The notes under the pieces are model-generated. The model ran no database searches. It saw nothing but the letters and a program-made list of their open reading frames with translations, and was not told where the DNA came from. The translations under genes were made by a program, and so were the position numbers. This document shows positions 53,679 through 63,412 of a DNA stretch of 64,000 nt, piece after piece (within the stretch, counting starts at the first letter, position 1; each line of letters opens with the position of its first letter). The stretch is from Burkholderia ubonensis. Its GTDB lineage: Bacteria; Pseudomonadota; Gammaproteobacteria; Burkholderiales; Burkholderiaceae. Location of the stretch: the NCBI RefSeq assembly GCF_902833085.1, contig NZ_CADFEB010000005.1, forward strand, positions 1 to 64,000, written 5' to 3'.

Positions 53679-55114
53679 TGTTTCGCATGACTACACGCTC
53701 GGGGCTGCGCGCACCGGTTGCATTCGCCGCCGCGCTGGCGCTCGCGGGCTGCTCGCTCGCGCCGCGCTACGAGCGCCCGGCGGCGCCGGTGCCGGCGAGC
53801 TATGCGCCGGTGGACGGCGCGCCGTCGGCCGCGCAGCCGTCCAATCCCGCGCTGCTCGACGACTGGCGCGCGTATTTCACCGATCCGGCGCTGCAGGCGT
53901 GGATCGATGCGGCGCTCGCGAACAACCGCGACCTGCGGGTCGCGGCGGGCCGCGTCGAGGAAGCGCGCGCGCTGTACGGCGTGCAGCGCGCGGACCGGCT
54001 GCCGTCGCTCGACGCGAACCTCGGCTACGAGCGCACGCGCGTGTACGACCCGGTCGTGCGCCAGAGCGCGGTGAGCGGGCTGTATCGCGCGGGCGTCGGC
54101 GTCAGTGCCTACGAGCTCGACCTGTTCGGCCGCGTGAAGAGCCTGTCGGACGCGGCGCTCGCCGAGTACTTCGCGACCGCCGAAGCGCAGCGCACGGTGC
54201 GGATCGGCGTGATTGCCGAAGTCGCGAACGCGTATGTGGCGGAGCGCTCGCTGCACGAGCAGCTCGCGCTGGCGCAGCGCACGCTCGACGCGCGCGAGCG
54301 GATCGCATCGCTGACCCAGCGCCGCTATGCGGCGGGCACGAGCGACGCGATCGAACTGCGCTCCGCCGAGATGCTGGTGGCGGCCGCGCGCGCGTCGCAG
54401 GCCGCGCTGCAGCGCGAGCATGCGCAGGCGGTGCGCGCGCTGCAGCTGCTCGCGGGCGATTTCGCGCGCGCGGCGCCCGGCGACGGGCTGACGCTCGACA
54501 CGCTCGCGATCGCGCCCGTCGCGCCGGGCGCGCCGAGCGCGCTGCTCGAACGGCGGCCGGACATCCGGCAGGCCGAGGCGCGCCTGAAGGCCGCGAACGC
54601 GCAGATCGGCGCGGCGCGCGCGGCGTTCTTCCCGCGCATCACGCTGACGACCGACATCGGCTCGGTCAGCGACGCGTTCTCGGGCCTGTTCGCGGCCGGC
54701 ACCGGCGTGTGGACGTTCGCGCCGCGCATGACGCTGCCGATCTTCGCGGGCGGGCGCAATCGCGCGAACCTCGACGTCGCGACGGCGCGCAAGCACATCG
54801 CGGTCGCCGAATACGAGAAGAGCGTGCAGGTCGCGTTCCGCGAAGTGGCGGATGCGTTCGCCGCGCGCGACTGGATCGACGCGCAGCTCGCCGCGCAGCA
54901 GGCGGTCTACGAAGCGGACGGCGCGCGGCTGAAGCTCGCCGAGCGCCGCTACGGCAGCGGCGTCGCGACCTATCTCGAACTGCTCGACGCGCAGCGCAGC
55001 ACGTTCGAATCCGGGCAGGAGCTGATCCGGCTGAAGCAGCTCAGGCTCGGCAACGCGATCACGCTGTATCGCGCGCTCGGCGGCGGCTGGTCGCCGGCCG
55101 AAGCCGACGCGTGA
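53678..55114 (+). CDS. oprA: RND efflux outer-membrane channel (OprM/NodT family)
   Basis: A 478-residue outer-membrane lipoprotein: signal peptide with lipobox LALAGCSLAP, then two repeats of the TolC-like efflux domain, with GVSAYELDLFGRVKSLSDAA in the first and LLERRPDIRQAEARLKAANA in the second. It completes the tripartite pump. Two close ATGs are possible (53678, used here, and 53687). It is the last gene of the operon; a 20-bp palindrome follows at 55162-55181. Confidence 0.93.
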   Translation: MFRMTTRSGLRAPVAFAAALALAGCSLAPRYERPAAPVPASYAPVDGAPSAAQPSNPALLDDWRAYFTDPALQAWIDAALANNRDLRVAAGRVEEARALYGVQRADRLPSLDANLGYERTRVYDPVVRQSAVSGLYRAGVGVSAYELDLFGRVKSLSDAALAEYFATAEAQRTVRIGVIAEVANAYVAERSLHEQLALAQRTLDARERIASLTQRRYAAGTSDAIELRSAEMLVAAARASQAALQREHAQAVRALQLLAGDFARAAPGDGLTLDTLAIAPVAPGAPSALLERRPDIRQAEARLKAANAQIGAARAAFFPRITLTTDIGSVSDAFSGLFAAGTGVWTFAPRMTLPIFAGGRNRANLDVATARKHIAVAEYEKSVQVAFREVADAFAARDWIDAQLAAQQAVYEADGARLKLAERRYGSGVATYLELLDAQRSTFESGQELIRLKQLRLGNAITLYRALGGGWSPAEADA

Positions 55115-55161
55115 CGGCGTCGCGTCGCGTGCGTCATATCCGGTAATGTGACCGCTGTCGT

Positions 55162-55181
55162 CGCGCGGCCGCGGCCGCGCG
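55162..55181. other. Perfect 20-bp GC palindrome after the efflux operon
   Basis: CGCGCGGCCGCGGCCGCGCG can form a strong hairpin 48 bases after the oprA stop. It has no T run and could act as a transcript 3' end or block read-through into the next gene. Confidence 0.35.
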
Positions 55182-55218
55182 TTGGATACGCTTGTCGGCA
55201 CGACGGAGCGGGGCACGC

Positions 55219-56187
55219 ATGATGATCGATCCAGCACGGCCGGGAGTGGCGTTCGCCGCCGGGATGGTGCTCGTGGCGGCGCAAGCGGCGCACGCGCAGG
55301 CGGCTGACGGCGCGGCAATGGCGGCACCGGCCAAGGAAGCGAGCGTCGCGGCAAGCCAGCCTGCGCACGCGCTAGCTGACGCGGCGACGATTCCCCCCGG
55401 CGCGGCGGCCGCGACGGCGAACGTCGCGGGCGTCGCATTGCCGGTCTTCACCTATCGCCCCGCGCATTGCACGCCCGCGACGCTGCTCGTCGTGTTCCAC
55501 GGCGTGCAGCGCGACGGCGCCGCTTATCGCGACCACGCGACGCCGCTCGCCGAGCGCATTTGCGCGATCGTCGTCGCGCCGCAGTTCGACGCGGCGCGCT
55601 TTCCACGCAACGTTTATCAATATGGCGGCGCGAGCGCCGCGCACGGATTGTCGCGCGACCCGCGCCAGCCGCGTGCGCTGGTCGCGCCGCTCATCGACTG
55701 GGCGCGGCGCGCGTCGGGGATCGCCGCACCCCGCGTCGTGCTGCTCGGCCATTCGGCGGGCGCGCAGTTCCTCGATCGCGTAGCCGCGTACGGCGGCGTG
55801 CCCGGCGTCGCACGCATCGTGATCGCGAATCCGTCGACCTGGGTGATGCCGAGCGTGACCGACGCCGCGCCGTTCGGCTTCGGCGGCCTCGGCCCGGCGC
55901 ATGCCGGGGACGATGCGCTGCGCGCGTATCTCGCGCAACCGGTGACCGTGCTGCTCGGCACGGACGACACCGGCGGCAGGCACCTCGTCCACGGCAGCGA
56001 AGCGGACGGGCAGGGGGCCAACCGCTACGCGCGCGGCCTCGATGCCTTTCGCGCCGCCCGGACCGTGGCCGGGCAACGCGGCTGGACGTTCAACTGGCGC
56101 CTCGTCGAGGCGCCCGGCATCGGCCACGATGCCGCCCGCCTGTTCGCATCGCCGGCCGCGCGCCGCGCGGTGCAGGACGACCGCTGA
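55219..56187 (+). CDS. Exported alpha/beta hydrolase
   Basis: A 322-residue protein with a signal peptide (VAFAAGMVLVAAQAAHAQAA), an Ala-rich linker, and an alpha/beta-hydrolase fold. The nucleophile elbow is GHSAGAQ (VVLLGHSAGAQFLDRVAAYG), with an oxyanion-type LLVVFHGVQRDG and C-terminal His in GIGHDAARLF. Similar exported enzymes are annotated as PHB-depolymerase-like esterases; the substrate is unknown. The ATG at 55219 (followed by a second ATG) has GGAG upstream. Confidence 0.8.
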   Translation: MMIDPARPGVAFAAGMVLVAAQAAHAQAADGAAMAAPAKEASVAASQPAHALADAATIPPGAAAATANVAGVALPVFTYRPAHCTPATLLVVFHGVQRDGAAYRDHATPLAERICAIVVAPQFDAARFPRNVYQYGGASAAHGLSRDPRQPRALVAPLIDWARRASGIAAPRVVLLGHSAGAQFLDRVAAYGGVPGVARIVIANPSTWVMPSVTDAAPFGFGGLGPAHAGDDALRAYLAQPVTVLLGTDDTGGRHLVHGSEADGQGANRYARGLDAFRAARTVAGQRGWTFNWRLVEAPGIGHDAARLFASPAARRAVQDDR

Positions 56188-56801
56188 TTCCTCTCCTTCT
56201 TCCCGCTTTTCAGGCTGCGCGCGCGACGGTACGACGCCGTCGCGCGTGCATCGGCTTCGTTATTCAATTGTTAAATCCGATTTTCAATTTGATTACGTGA
56301 TTTTGATTATTCGGTGGCAAAGTGACGTATGTAAAACGTTAAACTCGATCGCGCAAACGATTGCGCGAAATTCGGGTTGCGGGCGAGACGGAAGTTAATT
56401 TCTTGTGAATTGAAAATGGCGTCGTGCTGCCGTTGTGAGTCGGCAACGAATGGCGGATTGGTACAGGATTATGGCCTTGTGGTGACGGATCGCCTGAAGC
56501 CAGTGCCAGCGCGCATCCGGCGGGTTTTTCGAGGGTGCGCCGGGAAATGTTCTTTATCTTCAGACGTTTTTAGAATGTCAATCAGGATTGCAGATAAAAA
56601 TAAAAAGATTGTGAACTGACGGGAAATAATCATAAGAATGATGGTAAATCGGACATTGTCAGATCGCATTTAACAATGATTTACAAAAAACTTTCGGATT
56701 TATCTCAATAATGCCGCCTCGTGACGGACGGGGCGAGCCAAGCGCTACCGGTTGTGTCCGCCACGTCGTCCCATTCTTTTGCCATTCATACGGAATCGAT
56801 C
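56188..56801. promoter_or_regulatory. AT-rich upstream region of the fimbrial operon
   Basis: About 610 bases without a supported gene, far more AT-rich than the surroundings from about 56260 to 56715. It contains a perfect palindrome at 56349-56368 (TCGCGCAA-ACGA-TTGCGCGA). Such AT-rich leaders before fimbrial operons are typical sites of H-NS-type silencing, which fits but is inferred. Short frames here (for example 56377-56619) have no ribosome binding sites. Confidence 0.55.
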
Positions 56802-57314
56802 ATGAAGAAAACCCTCCTGTCCGCCGTCGCCTTCGCAGCACTGTCCTCGTCGGCCTTCGCTGCCGGCACCGGCACGATCAACTTCACGGGCGAGATCGTC
56901 GCGGGCGCATGCGGCATCGATTCGGGCTCGGTCGACCAGACCGTGCGTCTCGGCTTCGTGCCGACGAACGTGTTCAAGCAGGCCGGCGACAAGTCCACGC
57001 CGACCAACTTCGACATCAAGCTGACCGACTGCGACACCAGCATCGCGAAGAACGCGTTCTTCACGTTCACGGGCTCGTCGAACGCGACGCAGCCGAAGCT
57101 GATCGCGACCGTCGGCTCGGCGACCAACGTCGGCATCCGCCTGCAAGCCTCGTCGGGCGAATACCTCGACAACGGCGCCGAGCAGAAGGCGCCGGTCGTG
57201 CTGCAGAACGGCACGAACGTCGCGCGCTTCGCGGCGATGTACGAAGCGACGGCAGCCGGCGTGACGCCGGGCACCGCCGACGGCGTCGCGAACTTCACGG
57301 TCCGCTACCAGTAA
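56802..57314 (+). CDS. Type 1-like fimbrial major subunit
   Basis: A 170-residue pilin: signal peptide MKKTLLSAVAFAALSSSAFA, then GTINFTGEIVAGACGIDSGS with the first conserved Cys, a second Cys in KLTDCDTSI, and the C-terminal VANFTVRYQ with the penultimate Tyr of chaperone-usher pilins. Subunits polymerise by donor-strand exchange outside the cell. First gene of a four-gene operon (subunit, usher, chaperone, adhesin). The same order is recalled for BCAL1677-1680 in B. cenocepacia J2315. Confidence 0.92.
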   Translation: MKKTLLSAVAFAALSSSAFAAGTGTINFTGEIVAGACGIDSGSVDQTVRLGFVPTNVFKQAGDKSTPTNFDIKLTDCDTSIAKNAFFTFTGSSNATQPKLIATVGSATNVGIRLQASSGEYLDNGAEQKAPVVLQNGTNVARFAAMYEATAAGVTPGTADGVANFTVRYQ

Positions 57315-57402
57315 GCATCCGCGTCGCGGGGAAGGGTGCGCGCACCCTTCCTCGAACCTTCTTTTCGCTTCTCGCCCCGTTCAGGAACCCCGGTAATCCC
57401 TC

Positions 57403-59889
57403 GTGCGAATCAGACATTCCATCCTTTGCGTCTCCGTGCTGGCCGTCGGCAGCCAGAGCCATGCGACGGAATTCAATTCGTCGTTCCTGAGCATCGACGG
57501 CGCGAGCAACGTCGACCTGTCGCAGTTCTCGCAGGCCGATTTCACGCTGCCGGGCGAGTACCTGCTCGAAGTGCAGGTCAACGACGTGTTCTTCGGGCTG
57601 CAGACGATCGAGTTCGTCGCCGGTGACGCGTCGGGCGCGGGGCGGCCCTGCCTGCCGCCGGAGCTCGTCGCGCAGTTCGGCCTGAAGCCGTCGCTCGCGA
57701 AGGACCTGCCGCGCTTCCAGGGCGGCCGCTGCGTCGATCTCGCCGCGATCGAAGGCGTGACCGTGCGCTACCTGAAGGGCGACGGACGCCTCAAGATCTC
57801 GATTCCGCAGGCGGCGCTCGAATACACCGACGCGTACTACCTGCCGCCGGAGCGCTGGACCGAGGGCATTCCGGGCGCGCTGCTCGACTACCGCGTGATC
57901 GCGAACACCAACCGCAACTTCGGCTCGGCGGGCAGCCAGACGAATTCGGTGCAGGCGTACGGGACGGTCGGCGCGAACTGGGGCGCGTGGCGCTTTCGCG
58001 GCGACTACCAGGCGCAATCGAACGCGGGCAACACGGTCTATGCGGACCGCACGTTCCGCTTCAGCCGGCTCTATGCGTTTCGCGCGCTGCCGTCGATCGA
58101 ATCGACGGTGTCGTTCGGCGACGACTACCTGACCTCGGACATCTTCGACACGTTCGCGCTGACGGGCGCGACGATCCGCAGCGACGACCGCATGCTGCCG
58201 CCGTCGATGCGCGGCTATGCGCCGCTGATCGCGGGCGTCGCGCGCACCAACGCGACCGTGACGGTGTCGCAGCAGGGCCGCGTGCTGTACGTGACGCGCG
58301 TGTCGCCGGGCGCGTTCGCGTTGCAGAACATCAACACGAGCGTGCAGGGCACGCTCGACGTCGCGGTCGAGGAAGAGGACGGCTCGGTGCAGCGCTTCCA
58401 GGTGACGACCGCGTCGGTGCCGTTCCTCGCGCGCCAGGGGCAGCTGCGCTACAAGGCCGCGGTCGGCAAGCCGCGCCTGTTCGGCGGCGCCGGCATCACG
58501 CCGTTCTTCGGCTTTGCCGAGGCGGCATACGGCCTGCCGTTCGACGTGACCGTGTACGGCGGCTTCATCGCCGCGTCCGGCTATACGTCGGTCGCGTTCG
58601 GCGTCGGCCGCGACCTCGGCAGGTTCGGCGCGGTGTCCGCCGACGTCACGCATGCGAGCGCGCGGCTGTGGTGGAACGGCACGACGCGCAACGGCAACTC
58701 GTACCGCTTCAACTATTCGAAGCACTTCGATTCGCTCGACGCGGACGTGCGCTTCTTCGGCTACCGCTTCTCCGAGCGCGACTACACGAACTTCTCGCAG
58801 TTCTCGGGCGACCCGACCGCGTACGGCCTCGCGAACAGCAAGCAGCGCTATTCGGCGACGCTGTCGAAGCGCTTCGGCGAAACCTCGACCTATTTCTCGT
58901 ACGACCAGACGACCTACTGGGCGCGGTCGTCCGACCAGCGCGTCGGCCTCACGCTGACGCGCGCGTTCTCGCTCGGCGCGCTGCGCCGCGTGAACGTCAG
59001 CCTGTCCGCGTTCCGCACGCTCGGCGCGGGCGGCAGCGGCAACCAGTTCTCGGTGACGGCGACGCTGCCGATCGGCGACCGCCAGACCGTCACGTCGAGC
59101 GTGACGACGGGCGGCGGCAGCACGAGCGCGAGCGCCGGCTACATCTACGACGATCCGGCCGGACGCACCTACCAGGTTTCCGGCGGCTCGACCGGGGGCC
59201 GCGCGTCGGCGAACGCGAGCTTCCGCCAGCGCACGTCGTCGTACCAGCTCACCGCGCAGGCGTCGACGGTCGCGAATTCGTACGCGGCCGCGTCGCTCGA
59301 AGTCGACGGCTCGCTGGTCGCGACGCAATACGGCGTCGCCGCGCACGCGAACGGCAACGCGGGCGACGCGCGCCTGCTGGTGTCGACCGACGGCGTGCCG
59401 GACGTGCCGCTGTCGGGCTCGCTGTCGCGCACCAATGCGCGCGGCTACGCGGTGCTCGACAGCATCTCGCCGTACAACGTGTTCGACGCGACGGTCAACG
59501 TCGAGAAGCTGCCGCTCGAAACGCAGGTGTCGAACCCGATCCAGCGGCTGGTGCTGACCGACGGCGCGATCGGCTTCGTCAAGTTCGCCGCCGCGCACGG
59601 CCGCAATCTGTTCTTGACGATGTCGGACACGGGCGGCAAGGCGCTGCCGTTCGGCGCGTCGGTGCAGGATGCGGCGAACGGCAAGGAGCTCGGCATCGTC
59701 GGCGAGGACGGCGCCGCGTACCTGACCCAGGTCCAGCCGAAATCGTCGCTGGTGGTGCGCGCGGGCGAACGCACGCTGTGCACGCTCGACGTGCTGCCGG
59801 ACCAGCTCCAACTCGAAGGCACGCCGATTCCGGTGACGTGCCAGCCGCCCGGCGCGCCGCATGCGGCGACCGGCCGGACCGAACGATGA
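57403..59889 (+). CDS. Fimbrial outer-membrane usher (FimD/PapC family)
   Basis: An 828-residue usher starting with GTG (MRIRHSILCVSVLAVGSQSH, signal peptide). The N-terminal domain binds chaperone-subunit complexes (FNSSFLSIDGASNVDLSQFS), the central 24-strand barrel contains GDDYLTSDIFDTFALTGATI and the plug region with DDRMLPPSMRGYAPLIAG, and the C-terminal domain ends with LCTLDVLPDQ. It exports and assembles the pilus. The stop overlaps the chaperone start (ATGA). Confidence 0.93.
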   Translation: MRIRHSILCVSVLAVGSQSHATEFNSSFLSIDGASNVDLSQFSQADFTLPGEYLLEVQVNDVFFGLQTIEFVAGDASGAGRPCLPPELVAQFGLKPSLAKDLPRFQGGRCVDLAAIEGVTVRYLKGDGRLKISIPQAALEYTDAYYLPPERWTEGIPGALLDYRVIANTNRNFGSAGSQTNSVQAYGTVGANWGAWRFRGDYQAQSNAGNTVYADRTFRFSRLYAFRALPSIESTVSFGDDYLTSDIFDTFALTGATIRSDDRMLPPSMRGYAPLIAGVARTNATVTVSQQGRVLYVTRVSPGAFALQNINTSVQGTLDVAVEEEDGSVQRFQVTTASVPFLARQGQLRYKAAVGKPRLFGGAGITPFFGFAEAAYGLPFDVTVYGGFIAASGYTSVAFGVGRDLGRFGAVSADVTHASARLWWNGTTRNGNSYRFNYSKHFDSLDADVRFFGYRFSERDYTNFSQFSGDPTAYGLANSKQRYSATLSKRFGETSTYFSYDQTTYWARSSDQRVGLTLTRAFSLGALRRVNVSLSAFRTLGAGGSGNQFSVTATLPIGDRQTVTSSVTTGGGSTSASAGYIYDDPAGRTYQVSGGSTGGRASANASFRQRTSSYQLTAQASTVANSYAAASLEVDGSLVATQYGVAAHANGNAGDARLLVSTDGVPDVPLSGSLSRTNARGYAVLDSISPYNVFDATVNVEKLPLETQVSNPIQRLVLTDGAIGFVKFAAAHGRNLFLTMSDTGGKALPFGASVQDAANGKELGIVGEDGAAYLTQVQPKSSLVVRAGERTLCTLDVLPDQLQLEGTPIPVTCQPPGAPHAATGRTER

Positions 59890-60650
59890 CTCAACGGATT
59901 TCCGCGATGAAACCTCATTCCTTTCTTTCCCTGCGGCGCGCGACCTGCGCGCTCGCGGCCTTCGGCACGCTGCTGGCGGGCGCCGCGCACGCGTCGATCG
60001 TGCCGGACCGCACGCGCGTGATCTTCAACGAGGGCGAGCAGGCGGCGATCGTGACGATCACGAACAAGAGCGCGACCTATCCGTACCTCGTGCAGTCGTG
60101 GATCGAGGACGCGAAGGGCAACCGCATCACGTCGCCGCTGATGGTCGTGCCGCCGTTGCAACGCGTCGAGGCGAACGAGCGCAACGTGCTGCGGATCGCG
60201 AAGCTGCCGGGCACCGCGCTGCCGGCCGATCGCGAGACGGTGTTCTACCTGAACATCCGCGAGGTGCCGCCGAAGACGGACACGCCGAACGCGCTGCAGA
60301 TCGCGCTGCACACGCAGATGAAGCTGTTTTACCGTCCGAAGGGCGTGCAGCCGTCGCGTGACGAGGACCCGACGCTGCCGATGACGCTGCGCGTCGACGC
60401 CGCCGCGCACAGGCTCGTGTTCGACAACCCGACGCCGTTCCATGTGACGGTGGTCGACGTGGCGGCGGGCGCGCAGAAGACGCCGGTGCTGCCCGACCCG
60501 GTGATGGTGAGTCCGATGAGCACGGCGGACGTGCCGTTCAAGGGCGCGGCGGGCGCGACGCTGTTCGTCACACATATCGACGACTACGGCGGCCAGGTCG
60601 CGGTGGAGTATGCGTGCGAGGCGGGTGTTTGCAAGAGCGTCAAGAAATGA
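59886..60650 (+). CDS. Fimbrial periplasmic chaperone (PapD/FimC family)
   Basis: A 254-residue chaperone with signal peptide (CALAAFGTLLAGAAHA) and PapD signatures: IVPDRTRVIFNEGEQAAIVT, SWIEDAKGNRITSPLMVVPP and ETVFYLNIREVPPK, with subunit-anchoring Arg and Lys. It folds pilin subunits and delivers them to the usher. It overlaps both neighbours by ATGA, showing tight coupling. The alternative start at 59907 would still leave a signal peptide. Confidence 0.93.
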   Translation: MTQRISAMKPHSFLSLRRATCALAAFGTLLAGAAHASIVPDRTRVIFNEGEQAAIVTITNKSATYPYLVQSWIEDAKGNRITSPLMVVPPLQRVEANERNVLRIAKLPGTALPADRETVFYLNIREVPPKTDTPNALQIALHTQMKLFYRPKGVQPSRDEDPTLPMTLRVDAAAHRLVFDNPTPFHVTVVDVAAGAQKTPVLPDPVMVSPMSTADVPFKGAAGATLFVTHIDDYGGQVAVEYACEAGVCKSVKK

Positions 60651-61675
60651 CGGGGGCTGGACGACAACGTGTGTCGCCGGCGGCGGCGTGGCTGAGGTGG
60701 GTCGTGCTCGCGATGCTGGTCGTGGCGGTGCAGCCGGCGTGGGCGCTGCGTTGCCTGACCAACGGTGGGGCCACGTCATTGACCGAGCCGATCGGCGGTG
60801 TTGCGTCGTATCCGACCGATGCGCCGGACGGGTACGTGATCTGGATATCGCCGCCGCGGACAACGACCGGGTATTGCTACAAGGACCTTGGCGACGACAA
60901 GAGCCTGAGCGTCGTCGACAACATTTATTTCTATGCCAATCCGACTCGTACGGACCCGGCTGCGTGGGGGCTCCAGATCGGCATCCGTTACAAGGGCGTC
61001 GATTATTTCGACAGGACCAGCAACCCCGGCGGCGGCGTGCCGACCGGGTTGGCCGTGGAGCCCTGCAAGAGATCGGACTTCCTCGGCGGACGTTGCAAGC
61101 GGACGCAGATCAGCCTCGACTATCAGGTCGTGGTACGCAAGAAGGGCAAATGGGTGCAGCCGCCGAACGACGTCTATACGGTGTTTCAGTTCGACGGCGA
61201 GGGTGGCCTGAATGCGTACAACACGAGCTTCCAGTACCGTCTGAGCGGTCTGCAGAACCTGAAGCCGACGCCGTGCCTCGTCGACGTGCTGGTCACGCCC
61301 GAGCCGGGCATCGTCAATTTCGGGCAGGTTCAGACCTCGGGCAGAGGGTTCCAGCCGGCCGTGCCGCGCAAGCGGTTTTCGCTGTCGCTGACCAAGAAAT
61401 GCAGCATCCCGGTGCGGGTCGACGGCTACTTCGAAGTGACGAAGGGCAGCGTGCAGAACGGCTTGCTGGTGCCGGCGGCCGACAGCAACTTCGGCATCGG
61501 CATCGAAGACAGCCAGGGCAAGGCGATCGAGTTCAACAAGCAATTCACGCTCACGCAGTTTCCGGCCAACGTTGCCAACCAGAGCGTGATGCTCGACGCG
61601 GTGCTGAAGTCGTTCGGACCGCCGAAGATCGGGCCGTTCAACGCGTCGGCGACGATCCGGATTTTCCTTTACTGA
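60647..61675 (+). CDS. Fimbrial adhesin, tip subunit
   Basis: A 342-residue two-domain tip protein: signal peptide (WVVLAMLVVAVQPAWA), an N-terminal receptor-binding-like domain starting LRCLTNGGATSLTEPIGG with several Cys and Tyr, and from about residue 215 a C-terminal pilin domain (IVNFGQVQTSGRGFQ, ending ATIRIFLY) that accepts a donor strand. It probably decides host binding; the receptor is unknown. The start overlaps the chaperone stop. This is the last gene of the operon. Confidence 0.88.
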   Translation: MTGAGRQRVSPAAAWLRWVVLAMLVVAVQPAWALRCLTNGGATSLTEPIGGVASYPTDAPDGYVIWISPPRTTTGYCYKDLGDDKSLSVVDNIYFYANPTRTDPAAWGLQIGIRYKGVDYFDRTSNPGGGVPTGLAVEPCKRSDFLGGRCKRTQISLDYQVVVRKKGKWVQPPNDVYTVFQFDGEGGLNAYNTSFQYRLSGLQNLKPTPCLVDVLVTPEPGIVNFGQVQTSGRGFQPAVPRKRFSLSLTKKCSIPVRVDGYFEVTKGSVQNGLLVPAADSNFGIGIEDSQGKAIEFNKQFTLTQFPANVANQSVMLDAVLKSFGPPKIGPFNASATIRIFLY

Positions 61676-61757
61676 GTTCGAGACGGTGCGAGCGGCGTGC
61701 GTTGCGGCGCAAGCCGCTCGCACCGAATTTCATTGACGGTGTTTCGGGGGAGACAAG

Positions 61758-63098
61758 ATGCAGTTGAGAAGCAGTGTGGTTGCGGCAGTGCTGGCCGCTT
61801 CGACAATGAGCGCGGTTCACGCGCAGACGGCATCGGCGGGTGGATATTCGCTGACCGTGTTCGGCGATCTGGGCGGGCCGCGCCAGGGCCGGAACTATGG
61901 TTATGCCGTTAGCGCGGACGGCAAGACGATCGTCGGCGCCAACTCGAACGACGCGCAGCCGGGTCGAAGCACCGCCTTCTCATGGTCGGCCGCGACGGGC
62001 TGGCAGCGGCTGGCCGCGCCGGCGAATGCCTACGACTCTTTCGCACAGACGGTGTCGGCCGACGGCCGGATCATCGGCGGTTCGATCAGCGCGCTCCAGG
62101 CGGACGGCAACCTCGATCGATGGGCGGTGCGCTGGCCCGGCGACGGTCGCGCGCAGGAAATCGTTCCGCGTTCGGCGGGCTGGGGGAGTACGGTCGAAGT
62201 CGCGAATGGCGACGGCTCCAGGATGACCGGCAGCTTCGTCACGACCGACGGCCGGAACGCGCGGTTCTTCCGGGACCAGCGCACCGGCTTCCGCGAGTTG
62301 CCGCCGGGAGGCAATTATGCCGTTCAACTGTTCGCGATGAACCAGGCCGGCAACGCGGCCGTGGGATACGCCGGCAATGTCGACGGCGTATATGGCTCGC
62401 GTGCATTCCTCTGGACGGAGAAATCCGGCGATCGTCTGTTGCCGACGAGCAGCGCGGGCGAGCCGAGGATGGACATGGCCTGGGGCGTGACCGAAGACGG
62501 GCAGACGATCGTCGGCAGTATCGGCACCTTGCTGTCCACGCAGGACGGGCAGCGGGTCGATTCGGAAGCCGTGCGATGGACGAACGGCGGCAGCAGCATC
62601 GAGCGGCTCGGGTTTCTCGAAGGCGACGACACCAGCAGCGCATCGTCGATCAGCGCCGACGGACGCGTCGTGACCGGCGAGTCGAGCAATAGCCGAAGTG
62701 GTGAGTCGCGCGTCTACGTCTGGACCCGGCAAAGCGGCATGCGCAGTCTCGCCGCACTGCTCGAAGCCGCCGGCATTTCGGTCGGCACGCTCGACCTGAT
62801 GCGCGTGATCGGCGTCAGCCCCGACGGACAGACCATCACCGGGCAGGGCTATCGCGTAGACGACCCCAACGGAACGCCACAGTTCTGGCAAGTGCACATC
62901 GATGCAGCGACGCTGCGGTCGCTGCCGCCGGCGAGCCCGGGTTCCGACACATTGCGCGTGCGGACGTCCCAGTCGAAGCTTGCGTCGCTCAAGTTGTCGT
63001 CGAAACAACGCGCGCCGCTGCGCCGCAACGCGTGCGGTACGGGCGCCGGCCGTGCGTGGCTCGTGCAATGCCGGATGCCGATGCAAGCAACGCATTGA
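61758..63098 (+). CDS. Exported HAF-repeat beta-propeller protein
   Basis: A 446-residue exported protein: signal peptide SSVVAAVLAASTMSAVHAQ, then repeats of about 45-60 residues, each with a YAVSADGKTIVG-like core (also TVSADGRIIGGS, GVTEDGQTIVGS, SISADGRVVTGE, GVSPDGQTITGQ). This is the HAF-repeat form seen in extracellular and autotransporter-associated proteins and probably folds as a propeller. The C-terminus is basic (ASLKLSSKQRAPLRRNACGT) and carries no barrel domain. It starts 82 bases after the adhesin stop on the same strand, so it may be co-expressed with the fimbria. Function unknown. Confidence 0.75.
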   Translation: MQLRSSVVAAVLAASTMSAVHAQTASAGGYSLTVFGDLGGPRQGRNYGYAVSADGKTIVGANSNDAQPGRSTAFSWSAATGWQRLAAPANAYDSFAQTVSADGRIIGGSISALQADGNLDRWAVRWPGDGRAQEIVPRSAGWGSTVEVANGDGSRMTGSFVTTDGRNARFFRDQRTGFRELPPGGNYAVQLFAMNQAGNAAVGYAGNVDGVYGSRAFLWTEKSGDRLLPTSSAGEPRMDMAWGVTEDGQTIVGSIGTLLSTQDGQRVDSEAVRWTNGGSSIERLGFLEGDDTSSASSISADGRVVTGESSNSRSGESRVYVWTRQSGMRSLAALLEAAGISVGTLDLMRVIGVSPDGQTITGQGYRVDDPNGTPQFWQVHIDAATLRSLPPASPGSDTLRVRTSQSKLASLKLSSKQRAPLRRNACGTGAGRAWLVQCRMPMQATH

Positions 63099-63107
63099 CC
63101 GATACAC

Positions 63108-63138
63108 GCGCCGGGCGACACTGTCGGTTGCCCGGCGC
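63108..63138. terminator. Hairpin after the HAF-repeat gene
   Basis: GCGCCGGGC pairs perfectly with GCCCGGCGC over a 13-base loop, 10 bases after the stop codon. No T run follows. It is a likely transcript end. Confidence 0.5.
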
Positions 63139-63341
63139 CTCGTCGCCTTCATCGCACCGGTGATGGGGGCGATCGAAGCGACGTTCGCGACGCGGCTTCG
63201 CTTCACCGATCCATCTCCCCCAAAAGCCGGAAACGACTCATCGGCCCAGGCCCGCAAGCCATCCGCCCATCGGACGCCTCCGCGCACCCCCACGCAACTC
63301 CGCCTTTATTCATACAAATCCGACCAATCCGAAGGGGTATT

Positions 63342-63372
63342 TAAGAATCGTATTGAGAATGATTTGCGTTTG
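63342..63372. promoter_or_regulatory. Fur-box-like sequence before the sigma-factor gene
   Basis: TGAGAATGATTTGCG (63354-63368) and the preceding AAGAATCGTATTGAGAAT resemble overlapping Fur 7-1-7 half-sites. Ornibactin sigma-factor genes are known to be iron-repressed through Fur in B. cenocepacia. Match is partial. Confidence 0.5.
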
Positions 63373-63412
63373 CGTTAGATTTTGCTATCTCGAAATTGGA
63401 CGGAGCGAATCG

